Shown here piece after piece: positions 54,537 through 64,000 of a DNA stretch of 64,000 nucleotides. Below the pieces are notes generated by a model that had not been told where the DNA came from, ran no database searches, and worked only from the letters and a program-made list of their open reading frames with translations. Origin of the DNA: Mycobacteroides chelonae (GTDB lineage: Bacteria; Actinomycetota; Actinomycetes; Mycobacteriales; Mycobacteriaceae). The position numbers were made by a program, and so were the translations under genes. Position 1 is the first letter of the stretch, and each line of letters begins with the position of its first letter. The stretch covers positions 186,001-250,000 of the forward strand of contig JACHLF010000003.1 in the NCBI GenBank assembly GCA_014204435.1, given 5' to 3'.

Positions 54537-54851
54537 TCAGCACGCCAGCGTGACGTGGGCGACCTTGGTGGAGACGGGAACCGATGTAGGTCTGTTCCGC
54601 ATATCGCGTGCGCTGGCCACATCGGAAACCGGTGATTGCTGGTTGACCGATTGCACGACGCAGTTATCCGGATGCCCCGATCCGATTCTCGTCACGCTGA
54701 CGCGATAGCCGCTGGCCTGGAGACTGTTGATTACCGCATCGACGTCATTCGACGGCCGCGCTGGTGCGTGAATTGCTGTGGCCAGGGAGAGTCCGGAAGC
54801 CGCTACGAGCAGGGCGGGTATGAATACACCAGGCAATCTACGTACCGTCAT
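54537..54851 (-). CDS. small secreted protein with C-terminal Cys, unknown function
   Basis: 104 aa. Hydrophobic signal segment (about 8-28, IPALLVAASGLSLATAIHA). The mature part begins with VDAVINSLQASGYRVSVTRIG, GHPDNCVVQSV, and ends VAHVTLAC, which matches the general layout of small mycobacterial exported proteins with one disulphide. Not assigned. ATG at 54851. Confidence 0.72.
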   Translation of the reverse strand: MTVRRLPGVFIPALLVAASGLSLATAIHAPARPSNDVDAVINSLQASGYRVSVTRIGSGHPDNCVVQSVNQQSPVSDVASARDMRNRPTSVPVSTKVAHVTLAC

Positions 54852-55075
54852 GAAGCCCTCACCTTGTAGTTGAATCTCTCATCAGGCTAGCCGATCAGAC
54901 GCACGTCGTCTGGCGTCTCGTCATTCTGACCTGGGTCAAGGCGGCTTCTTGGTGCGTCTGGGACCGGGAGACGGTGAGACGCTCGGATGAATATCGATGG
55001 AATGAAGGACCGCATCAGAACAAACAGCTACACATGATTGGATAAACGCCGCAGACTCGATGCCACCGTTTGCTT

Positions 55076-55447
55076 ATGCGAAGAATCGTGCCGAAGGTCT
55101 TATGTGGATATTTGTCCTCGATGGTCGTTGGTGATGTATTTCTTTGTAATATTGCTCACGCTGACCCCGGGGCGGAGCCACCCAACTGCTCTGCGGCCGA
55201 TTTAACGGGGATTGTTGCGGGGGTTTCTGCATCAGAATCGGTTTAACTGCACACGCACCCTGAAGTAAATGAATTCTTGTCAGGTTTGAAGGGTAAAAAC
55301 GCCACGGCAATTCGCGCGGACGTGCGCGAGTACATGGCCTCTCATCCCGATGTAAAACAAGATTTTCAGGATATCCGCCGACCACTCACGGACTTCAAGA
55401 GTCGATGCAGTGTGCCGTCGGTCGAGGCAATCGGCGAGTCGGAATAG
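55076..55447 (+). pseudogene. haemophore-like (MHB family) gene with an in-frame nonsense codon
   Basis: One frame from ATG 55076 to TAG 55445-55447 is 123 codons long but has TAA at codon 57 (55244-55246). Before the stop: signal peptide ending NIAHADPG and the Cys of PPNCSAADLTGIV. After it: LHTHPEVNEFLSGLKGKN, REYMASHPDVKQDFQDIRRP and PLTDFKSRCSVP. This is the HPE...G...NP/HP-V...D...QPLTDF..RC pattern of the mycobacterial haem-binding (Rv0203/MHB) family. The stop falls where that family usually has Tyr-Leu, so a single TAC/TAT to TAA change is the simplest origin. Confidence 0.75.
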
Positions 55448-55492
55448 GGCAGGCCTGCGATGCGAAATGTTGGGTTCATCGAGGGTCTCGTC

Positions 55493-55696
55493 ATGCGAGG
55501 ATCGATCATCGGGATGACCGCGCTGGCGCTCTTTGCCGCTGCAGGTCTGAACGTCGCCCATGCGGACATTCCCGCGTGTGCCCCGCACGAGGATCCCGAG
55601 CATTATCGATGCAAGATCTACACGAACGATCCATTTGGCGTGTGGGAGTCTGAGGTTGAGCAGGAGCTGCTGGGAATTCCTTGGTCGGATCACTGA
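55493..55696 (+). CDS. small secreted protein, two cysteines, unknown function
   Basis: 67 aa from ATG 55493 (GAGGG seven bases upstream); a longer frame from 55460 has no better site. Signal peptide to about residue 24 (ALFAAAGLNVAHADI). The mature 43 residues carry C in IPACAPHEDPEHYRCKIY, spaced like a single disulphide. I know no named family. It directly follows the inactivated haemophore gene, so they may have formed one operon. Confidence 0.7.
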   Translation: MRGSIIGMTALALFAAAGLNVAHADIPACAPHEDPEHYRCKIYTNDPFGVWESEVEQELLGIPWSDH

Positions 55697-55760
55697 CGGG
55701 GCTCGGGCGGATGCACTCCGCGCGCCGGGACCAGTCGGTGTCGCGGACTAGCCTGGATGC

Positions 55761-57776
55761 GTGCCCGATCCCGCGACCTATCGACCGGCTCCCGGCTCGA
55801 TACCTGTCGAGCCGGGTGTCTACCGATTCCGCGATCCACACGGACGCGTCATCTACGTCGGCAAGGCCAAGAGTCTTCGTAGCCGACTCACCTCGTATTT
55901 CGCCGATGTCACGGGTTTGCATCCGCGGACCAGGCAGATGGTCACCACCGCGGGCAGCGTGGAGTGGACGGTGGTGGGCACCGAGGTCGAAGCCCTGCAG
56001 CTCGAATACAACTGGATCAAGGAGTTTGATCCACGCTTCAACGTCCGCTATCGCGACGACAAGTCGTATCCGGTGCTGGCCGTTACCCTCAACGAGGAGT
56101 ATCCGCGCCTGTTCGTCTATCGCGGACCGCGGCGCAAGGGCGTGCGTTACTTCGGCCCGTACTCGCATGCGTGGGCCATCCGGGAAACCCTCGACCTGTT
56201 GACACGGGTGTTCCCTGCGCGCACCTGCTCCAACGGAGTATTCAAGCGGCACAAACAGATTGATCGGCCCTGCTTACTGGGATACATCGAAAAGTGCTCG
56301 GCGCCCTGCATCGGGCGAGTGAGCGCCGAAGAACACCGCGAGATCGTAGGTGATTTCTGCGATTTCCTGTCGGGTAAGACGGATCGTCTGGCGCGTGACA
56401 TGGAACGTGAGATGAACCATGCCGCTCAGGAACTGAACTTCGAGAGGGCGGCGCGGCTGCGGGACAACATCTCGGCGTTGCAGCGTGCGCTGGAACGACA
56501 GACCGTGGTGTTCGGCGAGGGCACCGACGCCGACGTGGTGGCATTCGCCGATGACGACTTGGAAGCCGCCGTACAGGTGTTTCACGTGCGTGGCGGGCGA
56601 GTTCGCGGGCAGCGTGGCTGGATTGTCGAAAAGACCGGCGACCTTGGCGATTCCGATCTCGAGGGTTTGGTCGAGCAGTTCCTCACCCAGTTCTACGGTG
56701 ATCAGGCGGACCTCGTGCATGCGGCCGATACCGAGGCCGATGTGGCGCCGGTACCGCGCGAGGTGCTGGTGCCTGTCCTGCCGAGGGACGCCGAGGGAAT
56801 GACGTCATGGCTGACGGGCCTGCGGGGGTCACGGGTGTCGTTGCGGGTGCCGCAGCGCGGCGACAAAAAAGCACTGGCAGAGACGGTCGAGCGCAACGCG
56901 AAAGAGGCCCTGGCGCAGCACAAGCTCAAACGGGCGGGCGATCTCACCATCAGGTCGGCCGCATTGCAGGAGCTTCAGGACGCGCTGGGACTGGAGCAGG
57001 CGCCACTACGCATCGAGTGCATCGATATCAGTCATGTCCAGGGCACCGATGTGGTGGCCTCGCTGGTGGTCTTTGAGGACGGACTGTCTCGCCGATCGGA
57101 CTATCGCCACTACAGCATCACGGAGGCCGCCGGGGACGGTCGCTCCGACGACGTCGCTTCCATCGCGGAGGTCACCCGGCGCCGATTCGTCCGGCACATG
57201 CAAGATCAGCAGGCGGTGACTGAGTATGCAGCGGAAGGATATTCACGCAAATTCGCCTATCCACCAAATCTTTTCGTGGTGGACGGCGGTGCACCTCAGG
57301 TCAATGCGGCCGCTGCGGAGCTGAATGAACTGGGCGTCATCGACGTCGCGGTGGTCGGCCTGGCCAAGCGGCTCGAAGAGGTGTGGGTGCCCGGTGAACC
57401 GGACCCGGTGATCCTGCCGCGCACCAGTGAGGCGCTGTATCTGTTGCAGCGCGTGCGTGACGAGGCGCACCGGTTCGCCATCACGTTTCACCGGAGCAAG
57501 CGGTCGCGGCGGATGACGGCCTCGGCTCTCGACGGTATTCCGGGCCTGGGGGAGGCCCGCCGGGCCGCGTTGGTGTCACATTTCGGTTCCGTCGCGCAGC
57601 TCAAGAAGGCCAGCGTCGAGGAGATCACCGCGGTGCCGGGCATCGGCACCGCTACCGCAGTAGCGGTGCAAGAGGCACTCGTCGGGACGGGCGGATCGGC
57701 GGACGCTTCCGGTGCAACCGAAGCGTCACTGCCCGCCATGGTCGAAAATGGAGCCGATGACAATCCATCCCCCTAA
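55761..57776 (+). CDS. uvrC: excinuclease ABC subunit C
   Basis: Makes both incisions in nucleotide excision repair. 671 aa. GIY-YIG nuclease near residues 18-37 ([20 protein letters not shown]), Cys-pair region, UvrB-binding UVR-like segment (about 210-240, [16 protein letters not shown]), RNase H-like domain with [13 protein letters not shown], and C-terminal helix-hairpin-helix pair ([19 protein letters not shown]). GTG start. It overlaps rapZ; the set uvrC-rapZ-yvcK-whiA is conserved in actinobacteria. Confidence 0.96.
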   Translation: MPDPATYRPAPGSIPVEPGVYRFRDPHGRVIYVGKAKSLRSRLTSYFADVTGLHPRTRQMVTTAGSVEWTVVGTEVEALQLEYNWIKEFDPRFNVRYRDDKSYPVLAVTLNEEYPRLFVYRGPRRKGVRYFGPYSHAWAIRETLDLLTRVFPARTCSNGVFKRHKQIDRPCLLGYIEKCSAPCIGRVSAEEHREIVGDFCDFLSGKTDRLARDMEREMNHAAQELNFERAARLRDNISALQRALERQTVVFGEGTDADVVAFADDDLEAAVQVFHVRGGRVRGQRGWIVEKTGDLGDSDLEGLVEQFLTQFYGDQADLVHAADTEADVAPVPREVLVPVLPRDAEGMTSWLTGLRGSRVSLRVPQRGDKKALAETVERNAKEALAQHKLKRAGDLTIRSAALQELQDALGLEQAPLRIECIDISHVQGTDVVASLVVFEDGLSRRSDYRHYSITEAAGDGRSDDVASIAEVTRRRFVRHMQDQQAVTEYAAEGYSRKFAYPPNLFVVDGGAPQVNAAAAELNELGVIDVAVVGLAKRLEEVWVPGEPDPVILPRTSEALYLLQRVRDEAHRFAITFHRSKRSRRMTASALDGIPGLGEARRAALVSHFGSVAQLKKASVEEITAVPGIGTATAVAVQEALVGTGGSADASGATEASLPAMVENGADDNPSP

Positions 57777-58653
57777 CGAGACCGCGGATGCCGATATCGA
57801 TGTGGTCCTGGTCACGGGCCTCTCGGGCGCGGGACGCGGCACCACCGCCAAGGTGCTCGAAGACCTCGGGTGGTACGTCGCCGACAACCTTCCGCCGGAA
57901 CTGATCACCCGGATGGTCGATCTGGGCCTTGCGGCCGGCTCGCGCATCACCCAACTCGCCGTGGTGATGGATGTCCGGTCCCGGGGGTTCACCGGCGATC
58001 TGGAGTCGGTCCGTGCTGACCTGGCCACGCGCGGGATCAGCCCGCGCGTGCTGTTCCTGGAAGCGTCCGACGAGAGCCTGGTCCGCCGCTACGAGAACAA
58101 CCGGCGGAGTCATCCGTTGCAGGGTGGGCAGACCCTCGCCGAGGGCATCGCCGCCGAGCGCGCCCTGCTTTCCTCGATCCGGGCATCCGCGGATCTGGTC
58201 ATCGACACCTCGTCGTTGCCCGTCCCGGCCCTACGCGCGGCGATCGAGCGCGCCTTCAGCAGTGAATCGGTGGCCCACATCAGCGTCACGGTCGAGTCTT
58301 TCGGATTTAAGTACGGTTTGCCGATGGACGCGGATATGGTCGTCGACGTCCGGTTCCTGCCGAACCCGCACTGGGTGGATGAGCTGAGACCACACACCGG
58401 TCAGCATGCTTCGGTGAGTCAGTACGTCTTGAGTCAACCCGGTGCGGACGAGTTCCTGGACACCTACCATCGGCTGCTGAACCTCGTGATCGACGGCTAC
58501 CGGCGAGAGGGAAAGCGCTACATGACCATCGCGGTGGGCTGCACCGGCGGTAAGCATCGCAGTGTCGCGATAACCGAGGCGTTGGCCACATCACTGTCGC
58601 CCGATGAAGACCTTTCGGTGCGTGTGCTGCACCGCGACCTGGGACGCGAATGA
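57757..58653 (+). CDS. rapZ: RNase adapter RapZ / P-loop nucleotide-binding protein
   Basis: 298 aa from ATG 57757, 20 bases inside uvrC; an earlier start (57712) is not needed. P-loop [21 protein letters not shown] (about 15-35) has R-G-T instead of the common K-S-T, as in mycobacterial homologues. C-terminal domain with [18 protein letters not shown] is the conserved RNA/metabolite-binding part. In enterobacteria it controls glucosamine-6-phosphate synthase; its role in mycobacteria is not established. Its stop overlaps the yvcK ATG. Confidence 0.93.
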   Translation: MTIHPPNETADADIDVVLVTGLSGAGRGTTAKVLEDLGWYVADNLPPELITRMVDLGLAAGSRITQLAVVMDVRSRGFTGDLESVRADLATRGISPRVLFLEASDESLVRRYENNRRSHPLQGGQTLAEGIAAERALLSSIRASADLVIDTSSLPVPALRAAIERAFSSESVAHISVTVESFGFKYGLPMDADMVVDVRFLPNPHWVDELRPHTGQHASVSQYVLSQPGADEFLDTYHRLLNLVIDGYRREGKRYMTIAVGCTGGKHRSVAITEALATSLSPDEDLSVRVLHRDLGRE

Positions 58654-59735
58654 GCTCGGGCATGGATCGGGTGGACTCACCGTTCGCGCGACGCGAACCC
58701 CGCATCGTCGCCCTCGGAGGCGGGCACGGTCTCTACGCAACCCTGTCAGCAGCCCGGCGGCTCACCCACGACATCACCGCCGTCGTCACGGTGTCCGACG
58801 ACGGCGGATCGTCGGGGCGAATCCGCTCGGAGCTGGGGATCGTGCCTCCCGGCGATCTGCGTATGGCGCTGGCCGCGCTCGCATCCGACAGTCCGCGCGG
58901 GCGCATGTGGGCCACCGCCATCCAGCACCGGCTGGGGGGCAGCGGCGGGTTGGCCGGGCACCCGATCGGCAACCTGATCTTGGCGGGGCTCACCGACATG
59001 CTCGCCGATCCGGTCACCGCGCTCGACGAGATGGGTCGCATGCTCGGCATCACCGGACGGGTGCTGCCCATGTGCCCGATTCCGCTGCAGATCGAGGCCG
59101 ACGTGTCGGGCCTGGAGTCGGATCCGCGGATAAGCCGGGTGATCCGTGGACAGGTCGCGCTGGCGACCACACCGGGCAAGGTGCGCCGGGTACGTCTGCA
59201 TCCGGGAGATCCTCCTGCGACCCGACAGGCTGTGGATGCCATCATGGCCGCAGACCTGGTGGTTCTCGGGCCTGGATCCTGGTTCACGAGCGTGATCCCG
59301 CATGTTCTGGTGCCGGAGTTGTTCGCGGCATTGCAGCAGACGCGCGCCCGCAAGGCACTGATCCTGAACCTTGCTTCGGAGCCGGGTGAGACCGCGGGTT
59401 TTTCCGCGGAGCGGCATTTGCACGTACTCTCGCAGCACGCTCCCGAGTTCGGTGTGCATGACATCGTCGTCGAATCTGCCTCGGCAGATGGCACCGAACG
59501 CGATCACCTGACCAGGGCTGCCGCCCTGTTCAATGCGCAGGTTCAATTCGCTGATGTCGCGCGTCCTGGTACACATTTACATGACCCTGCGAAACTGTCG
59601 GCGGTCTTGGATCGAGTATGGACGAGTAGTGCGGCAGCGGCTGCGGGAGCAGATGCCGAATCGACGGTGCGCCTCGCAGCGGGGGGCGGGCACACACAAC
59701 ATGGAAGCCAGAGAGGGGACGCCACGTGGCGATGA
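58650..59735 (+). CDS. yvcK: YvcK/CuvA family protein (gluconeogenesis/cell-shape factor)
   Basis: 361 aa, UPF0052 family. N-terminal nucleotide-sugar loop [20 protein letters not shown], then [29 protein letters not shown] and the C-terminal [16 protein letters not shown]. In M. tuberculosis the homologue CuvA affects growth on certain carbon sources and cell envelope stability. ATG overlaps rapZ stop; ten-base overlap with whiA. Confidence 0.93.
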   Translation: MSSGMDRVDSPFARREPRIVALGGGHGLYATLSAARRLTHDITAVVTVSDDGGSSGRIRSELGIVPPGDLRMALAALASDSPRGRMWATAIQHRLGGSGGLAGHPIGNLILAGLTDMLADPVTALDEMGRMLGITGRVLPMCPIPLQIEADVSGLESDPRISRVIRGQVALATTPGKVRRVRLHPGDPPATRQAVDAIMAADLVVLGPGSWFTSVIPHVLVPELFAALQQTRARKALILNLASEPGETAGFSAERHLHVLSQHAPEFGVHDIVVESASADGTERDHLTRAAALFNAQVQFADVARPGTHLHDPAKLSAVLDRVWTSSAAAAAGADAESTVRLAAGGGHTQHGSQRGDATWR

Positions 59736-60709
59736 CCGCCGAGGTCAAGGACGAACTGAGCCGCCTGGTGGTGACCCAGGTCAGTAGCCGGCGCGCCGAG
59801 GTCGCATCGCTGCTGCGGTTCGCCGGCGGACTGCATATCGTCAGCGGCCGGGTAGTCGTCGAGGCCGAGGTCGATCAGGGCAGCATCGCGCGGCGTCTGC
59901 GCAAGGACATCTTCGATCTATACGGCTACAACGCCGTGGTGCATGTCCTCTCGGCCGGTGGCATTCGCAAGACGACTCGTTATGTGGTGCGCGTTGCCCA
60001 GGACGGCGAGGCGCTGGCACGGCAGACCGGCCTGCTCGATCTGCGGGGCCGTCCGGTGCGCGGGCTGCCCGCACAGGTGGTCGGTGGCAGCGTTGCCGAC
60101 GCCGAGGCGGCGTGGCGTGGTGCCTTCCTGGCCCACGGCTCACTGACGGAGCCCGGCAGGTCTTCGGCGCTGGAGGTCAGCTGCCCGGGCCCCGAGGCCG
60201 CATTGGCACTGGTGGGCGCGGCCCGGCGGCTCGGCGTGAGTGCCAAGGCCCGTGAAGTGCGGGGGAGCGACCGAGTCGTGGTTCGCGACGGCGAGGCGAT
60301 CGGTGCCCTGCTCACCCGCATGGGTGCCCAGGACACCAGGCTGACCTGGGAAGAACGCCGGATGCGCCGCGAGGTACGGGCAACGGCGAACCGGCTCGCG
60401 AACTTCGACGACGCGAACCTGCGCAGGTCGGCGCGTGCGGCGGTGGCCGCTGCCGCGCGCGTGGAACGCGCACTGGAAATCCTCGGCGACACCGTCCCGG
60501 ATCATCTGGCCGCCGCGGGCAAACTGCGTGTCGAGCATCGGCAGGCATCGCTGGAGGAGCTGGGTCGTCTGGCTGATCCGGTCATGACCAAAGATGCTGT
60601 CGCGGGCCGTATCCGGCGACTGTTGTCGATGGCTGATCGCAAGGCCAAGACCGACGGCATCCCTGATACCGAATCCGCGGTGACCCCGGAGCTGCTCGAA
60701 GAGGCCTAG
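59726..60709 (+). CDS. whiA: sporulation/division transcription factor WhiA
   Basis: 327 aa. N-terminal degenerate LAGLIDADG-type domain ([19 protein letters not shown], about 22-125), C-terminal HTH ([25 protein letters not shown], about 275-305). In Streptomyces it acts with WhiB to start division; in mycobacteria it is also conserved. GTG start at 59726. End of the uvrC-whiA operon. Confidence 0.94.
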   Translation: MAMTAEVKDELSRLVVTQVSSRRAEVASLLRFAGGLHIVSGRVVVEAEVDQGSIARRLRKDIFDLYGYNAVVHVLSAGGIRKTTRYVVRVAQDGEALARQTGLLDLRGRPVRGLPAQVVGGSVADAEAAWRGAFLAHGSLTEPGRSSALEVSCPGPEAALALVGAARRLGVSAKAREVRGSDRVVVRDGEAIGALLTRMGAQDTRLTWEERRMRREVRATANRLANFDDANLRRSARAAVAAAARVERALEILGDTVPDHLAAAGKLRVEHRQASLEELGRLADPVMTKDAVAGRIRRLLSMADRKAKTDGIPDTESAVTPELLEEA

Positions 60710-60755
60710 GCGCCCCAGTCTCGCGCGGGACGAAAACCGTTGGCGAATTGTCGGA

Positions 60756-62114
60756 GTGCTTTCGTACCCTGAGTCGGTGGACTCTGCCAAGCAGTTGAAA
60801 ACCGAAGGGGTCCTTGGGGAAAACTCCGAGGACTCTTCGGGTGAGGAGTCGCACCATCAGACCTCCCAGCTGCCGCGCCCGCTGCGCCCGCTGCGACATC
60901 GCGACTACCGGCTGCTGACCCTGGGGCTGGCGGTCACCCTGCTGGGCAACGGGATGTGGACAGTAGCGCTGGTCTGGCAGGTCATCCGGATGGGACTGGG
61001 ACCCGCGCAGGTCGCCGTCGTCGGCACCACCTTCAGCGTCGGGCTGCTGGTCAGTGTGTTGCCCGCGGGTGTCGCCGCCGACCGCCTGCCCAAGCTGTGG
61101 GTGATGCGGTGCTCGCTGGCGTTGCAGACCGCGCTGATGTTCACCACCGCGACACTCGCCCTCACCGGGGCAGCGCACATCTGGCACCTGGCGCTCAACT
61201 CACTGTTGTTCGGTATCGCCGAGGGCTTCTACATACCGGCCTACACCGCGTTGCTGCCGAGCCTGCTACCGGCCGATGAACTGTTGGCCGCCAATGGAAT
61301 TGAAGGCGTGCTGCGGCCCGTGATGCAGTTGGCGGCCGGGCCCGCGGTCAGCGCGGCCATAGTCAGTGTGTGGTCACCGGGTGGCGCGTTCCTCCTGGAG
61401 GGCATGTTGGTCGCGGCCGGGCTGTGTTGCCTGCTGCTGGTCCGGCACCGGCACGAGCCGCCTGCCGCGACGGATGTGCGGCAGCATCCGCTGCGCCGGG
61501 CTGCCGCGGACCTGGCCGAGGGATTCCGCTACATGGTGCACGCCACCTGGTTCTTCGCGACACTGCTGTTCGCGATCGGCTATGTGCTGGTGGTGGTGGG
61601 ACCGATCGAGATCCTGCTGCCGTTCGTCCTCCGCGACCACGGCGGCGACCCCGGTACCCACGCCACTGTGCTGGCGCTGTTCGGCCTGGCCGGAGCGGTC
61701 GGCTCATTCATCGTGTCGTCGCTGCCCCTGGTGCGCCGGTACCTGACGGTGATGATCCTGATGTGGGGGGCTGGCTCGCTGCCCCTGGTGCTCATCGGAT
61801 TCACCGGGCACGTCTGGATGATTGCTCTGGCCATGATCGTGGTGGGCGGCACCATGCAGGCCGCCAACGTCATCTGGGGCACTCTGATGCAGCGCCGTGT
61901 GCCCGAGGAGATGCTCGGGCGCGCGGCCAGCATGGACTTCTTTGTGTCCCTGGTCGGCCTGCCCGCATCCTTTGCGTTGGTGGTTCCGGTGGCCCACGTC
62001 ATCGGCAACACGACGCTGTTCGTCATCGCCGGAGTGGCGCCTCTGGTGCTGGCGGTCGCTGCCCATATCGTCGCGCGGCTGGGCCGGGACGAAATGGCTC
62101 ACCCCCTGGGCTAA
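60756..62114 (+). CDS. MFS exporter, 12 transmembrane segments
   Basis: 452 aa. Acidic soluble N-terminal segment (about 1-40) followed by twelve hydrophobic segments; motif A is weak (GVAADRLPKLWVMR). Overall layout resembles the EntS-type drug/siderophore exporters. GTG 60756 and GTG 60777 both lack a strong ribosome site. It has no clear partner gene and sits between whiA and gap, where M. tuberculosis has a longer set of other genes. The substrate is unknown. Confidence 0.82.
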   Translation: MLSYPESVDSAKQLKTEGVLGENSEDSSGEESHHQTSQLPRPLRPLRHRDYRLLTLGLAVTLLGNGMWTVALVWQVIRMGLGPAQVAVVGTTFSVGLLVSVLPAGVAADRLPKLWVMRCSLALQTALMFTTATLALTGAAHIWHLALNSLLFGIAEGFYIPAYTALLPSLLPADELLAANGIEGVLRPVMQLAAGPAVSAAIVSVWSPGGAFLLEGMLVAAGLCCLLLVRHRHEPPAATDVRQHPLRRAAADLAEGFRYMVHATWFFATLLFAIGYVLVVVGPIEILLPFVLRDHGGDPGTHATVLALFGLAGAVGSFIVSSLPLVRRYLTVMILMWGAGSLPLVLIGFTGHVWMIALAMIVVGGTMQAANVIWGTLMQRRVPEEMLGRAASMDFFVSLVGLPASFALVVPVAHVIGNTTLFVIAGVAPLVLAVAAHIVARLGRDEMAHPLG

Positions 62115-62119
62115 TGTGA

Positions 62120-63193
<1,074 letters not shown>

Positions 63194-63195
63194 CG

Positions 63196-64000
63196 ATGGC
63201 GATCAAGTCGCTGAACGACCTGCTGGCCGAGGGAGTTTCGGGCAAGGGCGTGCTGGTCCGCTCGGACCTGAACGTTCCTCTCGAATATGAGGGCGACACC
63301 TTCGCCCGAATTTCTGACCCTGGTCGCATCGTGGCCTCGGTCCCGACGATCCGCGCGCTCGCGGGTGCCGGGGCCAAGGTCATCGTGACCGCCCACCTGG
63401 GCCGCCCGGATGGCAAGCCGGACCCCAAGCTGTCACTGGCCCCGGTCGGTGCGGCGCTCGGTGAGCTGCTGGGCCAGCATGTGCAGGTGGCCGGTGACGT
63501 TGTCGGCACCGACGCGCTGGCCCGTGCCGAAGGCCTGACCGATGGCGACGTGTTGCTGCTGGAGAATATCCGGTTCGACCCGCGTGAGACCAGCAAGGAC
63601 GACGCACAGCGGCTGGCGCTTGCCCGGGAGCTGGCCGAGCTGGTCGGCGGCCCCACCGGTACCGGTGGGGCCTTTGTCTCCGACGGGTTCGGGGTGGTGC
63701 ACCGCAAGCAGGCTTCCGTCTACGACGTGGCGACCCTGCTGCCGCATTACGCCGGTGGTCTGGTGGCCGCCGAGGTGGAAGTTCTGCGGGTGCTCACGGC
63801 CAGCACCGAGCGTCCGTATGCGGTGGTGCTCGGCGGGTCGAAGGTCTCCGACAAGCTAGCGGTCATCGAATCGTTGGCCACCAAGGCCGACAGCCTGGTG
63901 ATCGGCGGCGGTATGTGTTTCACCTTCTTGGCGGCGCAGGGACTGCCGGTGGGCAAGTCGCTGGTACAGCCCGAGATGATCGAGACGTGCGCCAGCCTGC
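63196..64000 (+). CDS. pgk: phosphoglycerate kinase, 5' part
   Basis: Runs off the end of the window; the first 268 codons are present. N-terminal [20 protein letters not shown], substrate strand [10 protein letters not shown] (about 21-30), [27 protein letters not shown] and [15 protein letters not shown] are standard Pgk motifs, and [11 protein letters not shown] starts the nucleotide domain. ATG at 63196, two bases after the gap stop. tpiA is expected beyond the window. Confidence 0.95.
   Translation, partial: MAIKSLNDLLAEGVSGKGVLVRSDLNVPLEYEGDTFARISDPGRIVASVPTIRALAGAGAKVIVTAHLGRPDGKPDPKLSLAPVGAALGELLGQHVQVAGDVVGTDALARAEGLTDGDVLLLENIRFDPRETSKDDAQRLALARELAELVGGPTGTGGAFVSDGFGVVHRKQASVYDVATLLPHYAGGLVAAEVEVLRVLTASTERPYAVVLGGSKVSDKLAVIESLATKADSLVIGGGMCFTFLAAQGLPVGKSLVQPEMIETCASL

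Noticed and set aside
55074..55385. 103-codon minus-strand frame
   Set aside because: It lies opposite the haemophore-like pseudogene, which explains the sequence better; no ribosome site or motif.

Overview
The window is about 64 kb of high-GC, tightly packed actinobacterial chromosome. The gene content and order are mycobacterial: mltG-aroE, aroC-aroK-aroB-aroQ-pepQ-efp-nusB, pyrR-pyrB-pyrC-carA-carB-pyrF, mihF-gmk-rpoZ-coaBC-metK, priA-fmt-rsmB-rpe-ribG, the P55/LprG pair set inside the riboflavin genes, uvrC-rapZ-yvcK-whiA, and gap-pgk. Tandem MspA-type porins and the absence of PE/PPE genes between pyrF and mihF point to a rapidly growing mycobacterium. The Mycobacteroides abscessus/chelonae group is my best guess, but this is inference from content, not a database match.

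Layout. 1-2.2 kb: end of ruvX, mltG, aroE. 2.4-5.4 kb: an AurF-type diiron oxygenase facing a TetR regulator and tam, then a small A24 prepilin peptidase. 5.4-11.5 kb: the shikimate block (aroC, aroK, aroB, aroQ), a membrane protein on the other strand, then pepQ, efp and nusB. 11.5-13.7 kb: a small accessory patch with a Ddn-like F420 protein, a frameshifted SDR remnant and a serine beta-lactamase-like hydrolase. 13.8-22.5 kb: the full de novo UMP operon except pyrD, behind a PyrR-binding RNA element. 22.6-28.2 kb: an acyltransferase, then mihF, gmk, rpoZ, coaBC and metK.

28.2-33.9 kb: a steroid 5-alpha-reductase-like gene with a consensus KstR box in its upstream region, divergent from a four-gene operon. 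That operon encodes beta-ureidopropionase, dihydropyrimidinase, an F420-type luciferase-like oxidoreductase and an NCS1 permease, and looks like a reductive pyrimidine (or hydantoin-like) catabolic unit without a classical dihydropyrimidine dehydrogenase. 33.9-43.9 kb: a LipH/LipI-type esterase, a PriA that has lost its helicase motifs, TetR, fmt, rsmB, rpe, ribG, P55 and lprG.

44-55.7 kb is rich in exported proteins (S1 protease, Pro-rich protein, two MspA porins, several unknown secreted proteins, a lipoprotein gamma-glutamyltranspeptidase, a nonsense-inactivated haemophore gene). It is interrupted by ribE-ribBA-ribH, a PH-domain protein and one orphan gene. 55.7-64 kb: uvrC, rapZ, yvcK, whiA, an MFS exporter, gap and the 5' part of pgk, which runs off the end.

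Features that ordinary gene calling would miss are: a short repeat of about 25 bp that sits on or beside stop codons in the first 26 kb (five copies); two pseudogenes; a hairpin with a T-run in the mihF leader; a KstR-type operator; and a 40-codon Cys-rich ORF.
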